Shown piece after piece: positions 27,694-36,150 of a stretch of 64,000 nucleotides of DNA. The notes beneath the pieces are model-generated. The model was not told the DNA's origin. It did no database searches and was given only the letters and a program-made list of their open reading frames with translations. The position numbers and the translations under genes were made by a program. Source of the stretch: Martinezella dioscoreae (GTDB lineage Bacteria; Pseudomonadota; Alphaproteobacteria; Rhizobiales; Rhizobiaceae); NCBI RefSeq assembly GCF_009176305.1, contig NZ_BLAJ01000001.1, positions 1,178,001 to 1,242,000 of the forward strand. Direction: 5' to 3'. Within the stretch, counting starts at the first letter, position 1. Every line of letters begins with the position of its first letter.

Positions 27694-28161
27694 ATGAAAA
27701 TCAACCGCCGTAAGCTTGCACTAGTTTCTGCAATGCCGATCTTTGCGGCGGCGTCGATCTGGTTGGATGCTTGGAACGATATCGATCTGGGGCGCGAATA
27801 CGACCAGGGCGCTATCGCCTATACCGAATATGCCTATGCTGCGGCCAAGGGAACCACAGTCGCAGCTATTCGTGCTGAAGAAAAGTCGGCATCTGATCGG
27901 AACTTTAAGAAATGTCGCGCCGACCACGGGCTGTCACAGAGCCCATACATCGTGACGACATTCGACCCGTGCGGTTATTATCCGTCCATTCTTGCAATGC
28001 CTAGGAACGATACGCCCACTTTCCTTGTGGGCATTGCCTATAGCCTTCTATCTCTTTTGCCGTTGCTGGCAATTTTGGTCGGCTCTATCACGATTTCATT
28101 CGCATCGGTGTTCGGTATGCCCGCCGGAATAGGATGGTTCATTCGGTGGATTCAAACGTAA
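27694..28161 (+). CDS. Small membrane protein of unknown function
   Basis: A 155-residue protein with an N-terminal hydrophobic segment (ALVSAMPIFAAASIWL), a central extracytoplasmic-looking region of about 85 residues with two cysteines, and a long C-terminal hydrophobic region (GIAYSLLSLLPLLAILVGSITISF) that probably spans the membrane. A clear ribosome-binding site (GGGGAG) precedes the ATG. It is lower in GC than its neighbours. I recognise no family. Confidence 0.65.
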   Translation: MKINRRKLALVSAMPIFAAASIWLDAWNDIDLGREYDQGAIAYTEYAYAAAKGTTVAAIRAEEKSASDRNFKKCRADHGLSQSPYIVTTFDPCGYYPSILAMPRNDTPTFLVGIAYSLLSLLPLLAILVGSITISFASVFGMPAGIGWFIRWIQT

Positions 28162-28306
28162 ATCAATAACGAGTTGATTTCGCAATCGCCTGTGGGTTTT
28201 TTCAATCCACGGGCGCGAAGCTTGGAAATCTTTGCTAGACGGAGGCGCGTCCTTTCAGAAAGATGGGATGCATCCACATTTGATTCTTGCTCATAGGGGA
28301 AGTGCA

Positions 28307-29824
28307 TTGCAGGTCGGCATCGACATGGGAACGGCGTCCGGCGGGACCAGCGCCCAGCTCGATATCGAGGAGCTGCTGGCGACGCGTCTCCTGGTGCAGG
28401 GCAATTCCGGCTCCGGAAAATCGCACCTCCTGCGGCGGCTGCTGGAACAGTCGGCGCAATGGGTGCAGCAGGTCATCATCGATCCCGAAGGCGATTTCGT
28501 AACGCTGGTCGACAAGTTTGGTCATGTGGTCGTCGACGGCGAGCGTACGGAAGCCGAGCTTGCCGGTATCGCCAACCGCATCCGCCAGCATCGCGTTTCT
28601 TGCGTGCTGACACTGGAGGGGCTCGATATCGAGCAGCAGATGCGCGCTGCCGCAGCCTTCCTGAATGGCATGTTCGATGCCGATCGCGAATTTTGGTATC
28701 CGGTTCTGGTTGTGGTCGACGAGGCGCAGATGTTTGCGCCCTCGGTCGGCGGCGACGTTTCGGAAGATGCGCGCAAGATGTCGCTCGGGGCCATGACCAA
28801 TCTGATGTGCCGTGGCCGAAAGCGCGGCCTTGCCGGCGTCATCGCGACGCAGCGGCTTGCGAAGCTTGCCAAGAACGTTGCAGCGGAAGCCTCCAACTTC
28901 CTGATGGGCCGTACTTTCCTCGATATCGACATGGCTCGCGCGGCCGACCTTCTCGGCATGGATCGCAGGCAGGCGGAAATGTTCCGCGACCTGAAGCGCG
29001 GCAATTTCGTAGCCCTCGGGCCGGCACTCTCGCGCCGGCCGCTGCCGATCACCATCGGCGCGGTGGAAACCTCGGCGCGCTCCTCCAGTCCGAAGCTGAT
29101 GCCGTTGCCGGATGCACCGCAGGATGTCGAAGATCTGATCTTCACGCCGGATCCGGAAGAGTTCACACGGCCCGTTGTCCGCCGTGCCACGCCCGCGCCA
29201 CGCCCGACGACCGATATTCTGGCAGAGCTTTCCCGCTCCGCGCCGGCGGCAAGCCCGGCATCTTCGGAGCCGAAGGTCAGCCAGCCGGAACTATCGAGCG
29301 AGGATCGCGAGGCGAGAGTGAGCGCCGTGCTCTCCGAAATCCTTGACGACCCGGCCTCCGGCTTCCGCACGGATTCGGTGCTCTATCAGGAGTTTCTCGT
29401 TCGTTTGCGCATGCGCCGCGTTCCCGGCGCGCCGATGAGCCTGTCGGAGTTCCGTCGGCGCGTGGCGATCGTCCGTTCCGGTGCGGACGAAGAGGTCATG
29501 GCGACGGACCAATGGGCGACCGCGCTCTCGCTCTCCTCCAGCGTCACCGATGACTTGCAGGGCGTGTTCCTGATGCTAGCGAAAGCCGCCATCAGCGGCG
29601 AGCCATGCCCGTCCGACGCCCGCATCGCCCGCGCCTACGGCACCCATTCTGCACGGCGTGCACGGCGTCTCCTCAGCTATTTCGAGGAACAGGGCAGCGT
29701 CGTCGTCCATACGGATTTCTCGGGCAAGCGTATCGTCGCCTTTCCGGACATGGGCTCGCAGACCGCGCCGGGCGATGCCAATGCGCCCGATCTGGACAGT
29801 GGCGAGCAGGCGGCGGCGGAATAG
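28307..29824 (+). CDS. HerA/DUF87-like ATP-binding protein
   Basis: A 505-residue P-loop ATPase of the HerA/FtsK superfamily. Walker A is GNSGSGKS (residues 32-39), Walker B with the following Glu is VLVVVDEAQM, and the arginine-finger-like region follows in CRGRKRGLAGVIATQRLAK. A Pro/Ala/Ser linker leads to a C-terminal region with likely winged-helix character (ARIARAYGTHSARRARRLLSYFEEQGSV). The TTG at 28307 has AGGGGA 7 nt upstream and starts the conserved part. HerA proteins pump DNA, usually with NurA; no NurA is adjacent and the role here is unknown. Confidence 0.85.
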   Translation: MQVGIDMGTASGGTSAQLDIEELLATRLLVQGNSGSGKSHLLRRLLEQSAQWVQQVIIDPEGDFVTLVDKFGHVVVDGERTEAELAGIANRIRQHRVSCVLTLEGLDIEQQMRAAAAFLNGMFDADREFWYPVLVVVDEAQMFAPSVGGDVSEDARKMSLGAMTNLMCRGRKRGLAGVIATQRLAKLAKNVAAEASNFLMGRTFLDIDMARAADLLGMDRRQAEMFRDLKRGNFVALGPALSRRPLPITIGAVETSARSSSPKLMPLPDAPQDVEDLIFTPDPEEFTRPVVRRATPAPRPTTDILAELSRSAPAASPASSEPKVSQPELSSEDREARVSAVLSEILDDPASGFRTDSVLYQEFLVRLRMRRVPGAPMSLSEFRRRVAIVRSGADEEVMATDQWATALSLSSSVTDDLQGVFLMLAKAAISGEPCPSDARIARAYGTHSARRARRLLSYFEEQGSVVVHTDFSGKRIVAFPDMGSQTAPGDANAPDLDSGEQAAAE

Positions 29825-29832
29825 CTACCGGG

Positions 29833-30273
29833 TTACGCGTTGCTGCTGATGATATGGAGTGCGGCTTTGCCGTCTTTAACGGCTGAAGTCGATAGGCGCC
29901 GGTCGAGCGTTGCCAGTTGGCCTCCATGGAATTTCGCCAATGCCAACAGATAGGTGTCGGTGATCTGTCCAGGAGTCAGAATGCGTGTCGAATCCACCAA
30001 AGTATCGTCCAGCAGACTGATATCGTCGGCCCAGAACTGGTGACCGGGCAAACGGCGAAGCTGGGCAACAAGAAGCGCGGCCGTCGACGGTGGACCGGGC
30101 GAGTTGGGATAGCTCGGCTGACTGAGAATTCGGACAACGCCATTTTCCGTTAACGGGCACGTTGCCCAACTGTCGCCGCCTAGGGAGTGAAACCACTCAT
30201 GGGCGATATCATGCGATACATGGCTCGGATCGAATAAAGCGATCAGAACATTGACGTCCAACAGAAATGTCAC
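29833..30273 (-). CDS. vapC: VapC-type PIN-domain toxin
   Basis: A 146-residue PIN-domain RNase. The N-terminal FLLDVNVLIALFD holds the first catalytic Asp; the mid-domain Glu is in LTENGVVRIL, and C-terminal acidic residues are in ITDTYLLALAKFHGG and TLDRRL. The long spacing resembles the VapC43/TA_0161-like subgroup. Its ATG overlaps the stop of the antitoxin gene by 4 bp, the standard TA layout. VapC toxins cleave tRNA or rRNA; the target is unknown. Confidence 0.85.
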   Translation of the reverse strand: MTFLLDVNVLIALFDPSHVSHDIAHEWFHSLGGDSWATCPLTENGVVRILSQPSYPNSPGPPSTAALLVAQLRRLPGHQFWADDISLLDDTLVDSTRILTPGQITDTYLLALAKFHGGQLATLDRRLSTSAVKDGKAALHIISSNA

Positions 30274-30497
30274 GGAAGCTCGTCACGAAGTTTGTTGACA
30301 AGATCGAGCGTAACAGGGGGACTGCCCGTCTTAGGCGTGAGCAACGGAATACCATTCCGCTCCTTTGCCGGCTGTGAGCGGTTTAGCGATCGGCGAGCAA
30401 GGTCGGAAATGACATCACCGATGCTGCGGTGCTGCTGCTCTGCCATCGCCTTTGCCGCGGCAAGTACGTCGTCATCAATTGCAAGGGTTGTTCGCAT
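30270..30497 (-). CDS. vapB: VapB-type ribbon-helix-helix antitoxin
   Basis: A 75-residue protein. The N-terminal MRTTLAIDDDVLAAAKAMAEQ region is a ribbon-helix-helix/MetJ-Arc DNA-binding motif; the C-terminal part (PLLTPKTGSPPVTLDLVNKL) would wrap the toxin. The ATG at 30497 or the one at 30500 can serve, with AAGGT upstream. The upstream region contains direct GATGC repeats that could be an autoregulatory site. Confidence 0.82.
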   Translation of the reverse strand: MRTTLAIDDDVLAAAKAMAEQQHRSIGDVISDLARRSLNRSQPAKERNGIPLLTPKTGSPPVTLDLVNKLRDELP

Positions 30498-30580
30498 CAT
30501 TGCACCTTGATCGAGCATCAGTCATCACGCATCAAATATAGCATTTGCTGCTTCATTCTCAACAGCAACCGCGCGGGCTG

Positions 30581-30609
30581 TTGACATTTTCATGACGACC
30601 CCTTACAGA
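30581..30609 (+). promoter_or_regulatory. Likely sigma-70 promoter of rpsD
   Basis: A perfect -35 TTGACA (30581-30586) and, after a 17-nt spacer, TACAGA (30604-30609) as a weak -10, about 170 bp before the rpsD ATG. The long leader would allow the S4 autoregulation known for rpsD in other bacteria, but I see no conserved structure. Confidence 0.45.
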
Positions 30610-30779
30610 CCGCGCCAACGCCGGGCAGAAATGTCCGGTGTTTCATTTGACATGTCCCGTGGCTTCGTCCGTTCGCTAACGTGAGAAGCCTGTCAGAGCT
30701 CGAAAACGGAGTTCAGAGGAGGGCGTGTTTCCTTCGCGGTTCGGCAACGGGCCGCCATAACACTTTGAAAGGAAATGCG

Positions 30780-31397
30780 ATGAGCAAGCGCGAATCGTCC
30801 AAGTATAAAATTGACCGCCGTATGGGCGAAAACATCTGGGGCCGTCCGAAGTCCCCGGTAAACCGCCGCGAATACGGCCCGGGCCAGCACGGCCAGCGCC
30901 GCAAGGGCAAGCTTTCGGACTTCGGCGTGCAGCTGCGCGCCAAGCAGAAGCTGAAGGGCTACTATGGCGACCTGCGTGAAAAGCAGTTCCGCGCCATCTT
31001 CGACGAAGCCAATCGCCGCAAGGGCGACACTTCGGAAAACCTGATCGGTCTGCTCGAATCGCGCCTCGACGCGATCGTCTACCGCGCCAAGTTCGTTCCG
31101 ACGGTCTTTGCTGCCCGTCAGTTCGTCAACCACGGACACGTCACCGTTAACGGGGTTCGCGTCAACATCGGTTCGTACCGCTGCAAGGCCGGCGACGTTA
31201 TCGAAGTTCGCGAGAAGTCCAAGCAGCTCGTAACCGTTCTCGAATCGGTTGCTCTGGCTGAGCGCGACGTTCCGGACTACATCGAAGTCGATCACAACAA
31301 GATGGTTGCGACCTTTGCTCGCGTTCCGGCTCTCGGCGACGTACCGTACGCCGTCGTCATGGAACCGCATCTGGTCGTCGAATTCTATTCGCGTTAA
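30780..31397 (+). CDS. rpsD: 30S ribosomal protein S4
   Basis: A 205-residue primary 16S rRNA-binding protein that nucleates 30S assembly. It begins [21 protein letters not shown] and contains the S4 RNA-binding domain ([34 protein letters not shown] split over the motif). The ATG at 30780 has GAAAGGAAAT upstream; the 33-codon extension is leader. In rhizobia rpsD stands alone rather than in the alpha operon, as here. A strong terminator follows. Confidence 0.97.
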   Translation: MSKRESSKYKIDRRMGENIWGRPKSPVNRREYGPGQHGQRRKGKLSDFGVQLRAKQKLKGYYGDLREKQFRAIFDEANRRKGDTSENLIGLLESRLDAIVYRAKFVPTVFAARQFVNHGHVTVNGVRVNIGSYRCKAGDVIEVREKSKQLVTVLESVALAERDVPDYIEVDHNKMVATFARVPALGDVPYAVVMEPHLVVEFYSR

Positions 31398-31423
31398 TAA
31401 GCGGATAACTTTCTTGATGAATG

Positions 31424-31453
31424 AAAAGCCGCTCGGTTCGAGCGGCTTTTTTG
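31424..31453 (+). terminator. Intrinsic terminator of rpsD
   Basis: A 10-bp stem (AAAAGCCGCT 31424-31433 with AGCGGCTTTT 31441-31450) with loop CGGTTCG and a T-run ending at 31452. It lies 16 bp before the glsA start. Confidence 0.88.
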
Positions 31454-31468
31454 TCTTTGGAGCGCCTC

Positions 31469-32398
31469 ATGACGGATTTGCAGGCCATTCTCGACGGCAT
31501 TCATGCGGAGCTTTCGCCGCGCATCGGCGAAGGCAAGGTCGCCGATTACATTCCCGAGCTGGCAAAGGTCGACCCGAAGCAGTTCGGGATGGCAATCGCG
31601 ACGGTCGACGGCAAAGTCTACAGCATCGGTGATGCCGGCGTTCCTTTCTCCATCCAGAGTATCTCCAAGGTCTTTATGCTGACCCTGGGGCTGGGCAAGG
31701 TCGGCGAGAGCTTGTGGAATCGGGTAGGGCGCGAACCGTCCGGCACGGCTTTCAACTCTATCGTCCAGCTGGAGCGGGAAGAGGGAATACCGCGCAATCC
31801 CTTCGTCAATGCGGGGGCCATCGCCGTCAGCGATGTCGTGCTGGCCGGCCACGAACCGCGCGAGGCCATCGGCGAGCTGCTGCGCTTCGTCCGCTATGTG
31901 GCCGACGATGAGACGATCAGCATCGATGACAAGGTCGCGCGTTCGGAAACCCAGACTGGGTATCGCAATTTTGCTCTTGCCAATTTCATGCGGGCCTATG
32001 GCAATATCCACCATCCGGTCGAGCATGTGCTCGGCGTGTATTTCCATCAATGCGCGCTGTCGATGAGCTGCCAGCAGCTTGCCAAGGCGGGGCTCTATCT
32101 CGCTGCGCGCGGCAGCAATCCGATCACCGGGCATTCCGTCGTTTCGCCGAAGCGGGCGCGGCGTATCAATGCGCTGATGCTGACCTGCGGCCATTATGAT
32201 GGCTCTGGAGATTTTGCCTATCATGTCGGCCTGCCGGGCAAGAGCGGCGTCGGCGGCGGCATTCTGGCCGTAGCGCCGGGCATCGGCTCGATCGCCGTCT
32301 GGTCGCCCGGCCTGAACAAGGTCGGCAATTCTCAGCTCGGTGCCGTGGCACTGGAAATGCTGGCGGCGCGCACCGGCTGGTCGGTATTCGGCGATTGA
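31469..32398 (+). CDS. glsA: Glutaminase
   Basis: A 309-residue serine-dependent beta-lactamase-like glutaminase that hydrolyses glutamine to glutamate and ammonia. The catalytic S-x-x-K is in [14 protein letters not shown]; other conserved blocks are [46 protein letters not shown] and [14 protein letters not shown]. The ATG at 31469 gives the standard length; the longer frame runs back through the rpsD terminator and is rejected. Confidence 0.95.
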   Translation: MTDLQAILDGIHAELSPRIGEGKVADYIPELAKVDPKQFGMAIATVDGKVYSIGDAGVPFSIQSISKVFMLTLGLGKVGESLWNRVGREPSGTAFNSIVQLEREEGIPRNPFVNAGAIAVSDVVLAGHEPREAIGELLRFVRYVADDETISIDDKVARSETQTGYRNFALANFMRAYGNIHHPVEHVLGVYFHQCALSMSCQQLAKAGLYLAARGSNPITGHSVVSPKRARRINALMLTCGHYDGSGDFAYHVGLPGKSGVGGGILAVAPGIGSIAVWSPGLNKVGNSQLGAVALEMLAARTGWSVFGD

Positions 32399-32458
32399 TA
32401 CGGTGTCTTCTCGTCCCGCTTTCTGCTATCAGCGTGGCGAGATGCAAGGAATGGCGGC

Positions 32459-33346
32459 ATGAATATCGCGACCATGGTGAAAGACGACATCGATATCGAG
32501 GTTGACGATGGCGGTTCTGCCGTCCATCCGATGTTTTTCGATGCGCCGCGTTCGGTCTCCTTCAACAAGCTTCGCAAGCGCCTGTTGCGGCAGGTGCGCC
32601 AGGCAATGGAAGACTTCCAGATGCTGAAGGGCCAGAAGCGCTGGCTGGTCGGCCTTTCCGGCGGCAAGGATTCCTACGGTTTGCTGGCGCTGCTCCTTGA
32701 TCTGAAATGGCGAGGCTTGCTGCCGGTGGAGCTGATCGCCTGTAATCTCGATCAGGGGCAGCCGAATTTCCCGAAGCATATCTTGCCCGAATACCTCACG
32801 AAAATCGGCGTCACGCATCGCATCGAGTATCGCGACACCTATTCGATCGTGAAGGAGAAGGTGCCGGAGGGGGCAACCTATTGCTCGCTCTGTTCCCGCC
32901 TGCGCCGCGGCAATCTTTATCGCATCGCCCGCGAGGAAGGTTGCGATGCGCTGGTGCTTGGCCATCACCGCGAGGATATTCTCGAGACCTTCTTCATGAA
33001 CTTCTTCCATGGCGGTCGCTTGGCTTCGATGCCGGCAAAGCTGCTCAACGACGAAGGCGACCTCATGCTGCTGCGCCCGCTCGCCTATGCGGCAGAGGAC
33101 GATCTCGCCAAGTTTGCTGCGGCCATGCAATTTCCGATCATTCCCTGCGATCTCTGCGGCTCGCAGGACGGGCTGCAGCGCAATGCCATGAAGGACATGC
33201 TCGCGGATATCGAACGGCGGATGCCGGGCCGCAAGGACACGATGCTGCGCGCTCTGGCCCATGTGAACACGTCGCACCTGCTCGATCCCAAGCTATTCGA
33301 TTTTGCAGGGTTGATGACGCAGGGCTCTTCGAGCGATCCGGCGTAA
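32459..33346 (+). CDS. ttcA: tRNA 2-thiocytidine biosynthesis protein TtcA
   Basis: A 295-residue iron-sulfur enzyme that thiolates cytidine 32 of tRNAs. The PP-loop SGGKDS sits at residues 67-72. The cluster cysteines are in the [10 protein letters not shown] and CDLCGSQDG motifs, and [14 protein letters not shown] is family-specific. The start ATG is 61 bp after glsA. The window also carries trmJ, which modifies the same tRNA position. Confidence 0.93.
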   Translation: MNIATMVKDDIDIEVDDGGSAVHPMFFDAPRSVSFNKLRKRLLRQVRQAMEDFQMLKGQKRWLVGLSGGKDSYGLLALLLDLKWRGLLPVELIACNLDQGQPNFPKHILPEYLTKIGVTHRIEYRDTYSIVKEKVPEGATYCSLCSRLRRGNLYRIAREEGCDALVLGHHREDILETFFMNFFHGGRLASMPAKLLNDEGDLMLLRPLAYAAEDDLAKFAAAMQFPIIPCDLCGSQDGLQRNAMKDMLADIERRMPGRKDTMLRALAHVNTSHLLDPKLFDFAGLMTQGSSSDPA

Positions 33347-33419
33347 ATTCGGCGCTTTTGCCACACCGATGTCATCGAATCGGGCATAAGAGGAAGCCCT
33401 TTCAAAACAGAGGCTTCCG

Positions 33420-34247
33420 ATGACCTTCTCCGATACGGATTTCGACTATGTGATGACGACCGTTGCCGCAGCGGCGGCAAAGGAGATCATGCCGCGCTTC
33501 CGCAATCTAGATGCCGGCGACATATCGGAGAAAACCTCGGCTATCGATCTTGTAACCGAGGCCGACCTTCTGGCCGAACGCCATATTATCACGGCGCTGA
33601 AGGCACGGTTTCCAAGCGCTTTGATCGTTGGCGAAGAGGCCTATGAGGCGGATAAGTCCGTCGTGCCGGCGCTGGCGCATGCGGAATTGGCTTTTACAAT
33701 CGATCCGGTGGATGGCACCTTCAATTTCGCGGCCGGACTGCCGGTCTTCGGAACGATCGTCGCCGTCATTGCCAATGGCGAGACGATCGGCAGCATTATC
33801 CACGATCCCGTGCTGGGTGACACCGTGACTGCCATGAAGGGCGGCGGCACTTTCCTGCGCCGGCAAACCGGGGAGGCGAGGCGGCTCACCGTTGCCGCAC
33901 CTGCCCCTTTGAGTGCTATGACCGGCGCTATATCCTGGGGGCATATGGATGAGCCCGACCGGTCGCGGATCAGCGCCAATCTATCGAAGACCCGCATGGC
34001 TTTCTCAGTGAATTGCTCAGCTTACGAATATTGGATGGTGGCGTCTGGCAAGTGGCATTTCATCGGCCATTCCAAATTGATGCCCTGGGATCATCTGGCC
34101 GGCGTGCTGGCGCATCAGGAGGCGGGCGGCTATACCGCCAAATTCGATGGTACGCCCTACAGGCCCGGCGAAACGATCGGCGGCATCATTTCTGCGCCTG
34201 ACGAGGAAAGCTGGCGGATGATCCGCCGCGAGATCATCGGCGCCTGA
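33420..34247 (+). CDS. Inositol-monophosphatase-family phosphatase (copy 1)
   Basis: A 275-residue Mg-dependent sugar-phosphatase-fold protein. Metal motifs: VGEEAYE, IDPVDGTFNFAAG and the C-terminal MPWDHLAGVLAHQEAGG. The family includes inositol monophosphatases, CysQ and HisN-type histidinol phosphatases; the substrate cannot be assigned. It is followed 16 bp later by a paralogue of the same length, so the two form a tandem duplicate and probably an operon. Confidence 0.87.
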   Translation: MTFSDTDFDYVMTTVAAAAAKEIMPRFRNLDAGDISEKTSAIDLVTEADLLAERHIITALKARFPSALIVGEEAYEADKSVVPALAHAELAFTIDPVDGTFNFAAGLPVFGTIVAVIANGETIGSIIHDPVLGDTVTAMKGGGTFLRRQTGEARRLTVAAPAPLSAMTGAISWGHMDEPDRSRISANLSKTRMAFSVNCSAYEYWMVASGKWHFIGHSKLMPWDHLAGVLAHQEAGGYTAKFDGTPYRPGETIGGIISAPDEESWRMIRREIIGA

Positions 34248-34263
34248 CGCGAAAGGAAAAAGC

Positions 34264-35088
34264 ATGACATCGCTCGTTGACGTTACCACGCTCGCTCATG
34301 TGCTGCGCCGCGCGGCGCAGACGGAGATACTGCCGCGCTTTCGCAGGCTCGGCAGCGATGATGTCCGCGCCAAGAGCGAGGCGACGGATCTGGTGACGGA
34401 AGCCGACGAACGGGCTGAGCGCATGATCAAGGCAGAAGTTGCCCGGCTCTGGCCCGAAGCTTTGTTCATCGGCGAGGAATCGGTTGCGGCCGACCCGTCG
34501 CTACTGAAGAAGCTGCAGGATGCCGATCTCGCCATCATTGTCGATCCCGTCGATGGCACGTTCAATTTTGCCGCCGGCATTCCGGCTTTCGGCGTCATGG
34601 CCTCGGTCGTGTCGAAGGGCGAGACCGTTGCCGGTATCATCTTCGATCCGATGGGTGATGACTGGGTGCTTGCGGAGCGCGGCAGCGGCGCATGGCTACG
34701 CCGTCCGGATGGCGAGACGCTGCGTCTCAACGTTGCTCCTTCCGTCCCGCTGGAAGAGCTGGTCGGCATGGCGGCTACCGGCTTCCTGCCGAAGGAAAAG
34801 CGCGCCGAAATCATGGGCAATCTTGCCAAGGTGCGCTACACGACCTGCTATCGCTGTGCTGCGCATGAGTACCGCACGCTCGCTGGCGGCTATGTGCACT
34901 ATCTCATGTACAACAAGCTGATGCCTTGGGATCATCTGGCGGGATCGCTGATCTCGGCCGAATCCGGCGCATATGTCCGTCGTTTCGATGGTTCGCCCTA
35001 TCTGCCGCATCATCTCGATGGCGGGCTGCTGGTTGCGGCGGACAAGGATACCTGGGAGCTGCTGCGGCGTGAGGTCTTCACTCTTTAA
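34264..35088 (+). CDS. Inositol-monophosphatase-family phosphatase (copy 2)
   Basis: A 274-residue paralogue of the preceding gene. Same motif order: IGEESVAA, VDPVDGTFNFAAG and MPWDHLAGSLISAESGAY, with the shared EILPRFRRL N-terminal stretch. The two copies differ in the central region, so they may have diverged in substrate. AAAGGAAAAAGC precedes the ATG, a good ribosome-binding site. Confidence 0.87.
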   Translation: MTSLVDVTTLAHVLRRAAQTEILPRFRRLGSDDVRAKSEATDLVTEADERAERMIKAEVARLWPEALFIGEESVAADPSLLKKLQDADLAIIVDPVDGTFNFAAGIPAFGVMASVVSKGETVAGIIFDPMGDDWVLAERGSGAWLRRPDGETLRLNVAPSVPLEELVGMAATGFLPKEKRAEIMGNLAKVRYTTCYRCAAHEYRTLAGGYVHYLMYNKLMPWDHLAGSLISAESGAYVRRFDGSPYLPHHLDGGLLVAADKDTWELLRREVFTL

Positions 35089-35202
35089 GGTGAGTCACGC
35101 GCGAGGATAGTCCGCGAGGCCCTTGGAAAGTCACTGCGGCGGGGCTATCTTTGCTTCAACAGGCAAGAGCCTTGGTCGGCGCTTGCCGCGGGGATGAGAC
35201 AG

Positions 35203-36132
35203 ATGTCCGAGACGAGCCGCAAGCTGACCACCATTTTCTGCGCCGACGTGCAGGATTATACGCGCCTCATGGGGAAGGACGAGGAGGGGACGTTATCCAC
35301 TCTTCGTCGTTACCGCGATGCGATGAAACGGCTGATCGAAGCGCATGGCGGCCGGGTCATCAATACCTGGGGCGATGGCGTCTTTGCTGAGTTTCCAAGT
35401 GTCGTCGAAGCCGTGCGGGCTGCGATCGATACGCAAAACGAACTTGCCGGTTACAATGCCGTAACTGACCCCGACAAGCAGATGCTGTTCCGCATCGGGC
35501 TCAATCTCGGCGATGTGATCGCGGATGGTGATGACCTTTATGGCGACGGCGTCAATATTGCCGCCCGGCTACAGTCGCGCGCCGCTCCGGGTGGAATTGT
35601 CATTTCCAACACGGTTTACGATCAGGTCCGCAACAAGGTGGCGGTCGGTTTCGATTTTCTCGGGCAGCTCGAGGTCAAGAACATCGAAGGCGGCGTACCG
35701 AGCTATGCTGTGCGCATCGGCAGCGTGCGGGTCGTCGATACCACGTCCGATTATCAATCGGTTCCGGAGCCCACTCCCGCGCGGGCGCCCGAGCCGGTGA
35801 TGCGGGAACCTTTTCCGCAAGACTGGCGGCGGAGTTATGGTGGCGTTGTCATCATCTGCGTCGCTCTCGCCGTCATCAATGGGCTGACGTGGCAGGGCGA
35901 ATTCTGGGCGAAATGGCCCATACTCGCGATTCTATGGGGTGCGGCGTTCCGCTACGTCCGCAGCAACAGACAGATCGATATGGCGATTGCCAGCCTTGTG
36001 ATTACCGGCATCGGAATCGTTGCCATCAACCTTTTCACCTGGCATGGAACACCTTGGGCGATGTGGCCGCTCTTCGGGCTTGCGATCGCCGCTGCGTTGC
36101 GCTGGGTCAGTCGGCCGCGCAGCGGCGCCTAG
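35203..36132 (+). CDS. Class III adenylate/guanylate cyclase with C-terminal membrane module
   Basis: About 309 residues. The N-terminal 165 residues are a class III cyclase domain: metal Asp in TIFCADVQDYTRLM, second metal Asp in NTWGDGVFAEF, and the transition-state region VNIAARLQSRAAPGG. A Pro-rich linker follows, then two copies of a two-helix membrane unit with shared pattern IN-x-x-TW-x-G-x-x-WA-x-WP. This reverses the usual order of membrane part first. The start may be 35194 or 35203. It makes cAMP or cGMP; which one cannot be told. Confidence 0.85.
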   Translation: MSETSRKLTTIFCADVQDYTRLMGKDEEGTLSTLRRYRDAMKRLIEAHGGRVINTWGDGVFAEFPSVVEAVRAAIDTQNELAGYNAVTDPDKQMLFRIGLNLGDVIADGDDLYGDGVNIAARLQSRAAPGGIVISNTVYDQVRNKVAVGFDFLGQLEVKNIEGGVPSYAVRIGSVRVVDTTSDYQSVPEPTPARAPEPVMREPFPQDWRRSYGGVVIICVALAVINGLTWQGEFWAKWPILAILWGAAFRYVRSNRQIDMAIASLVITGIGIVAINLFTWHGTPWAMWPLFGLAIAAALRWVSRPRSGA

Positions 36133-36150
36133 GGAAGGGAGGCACGTCGC

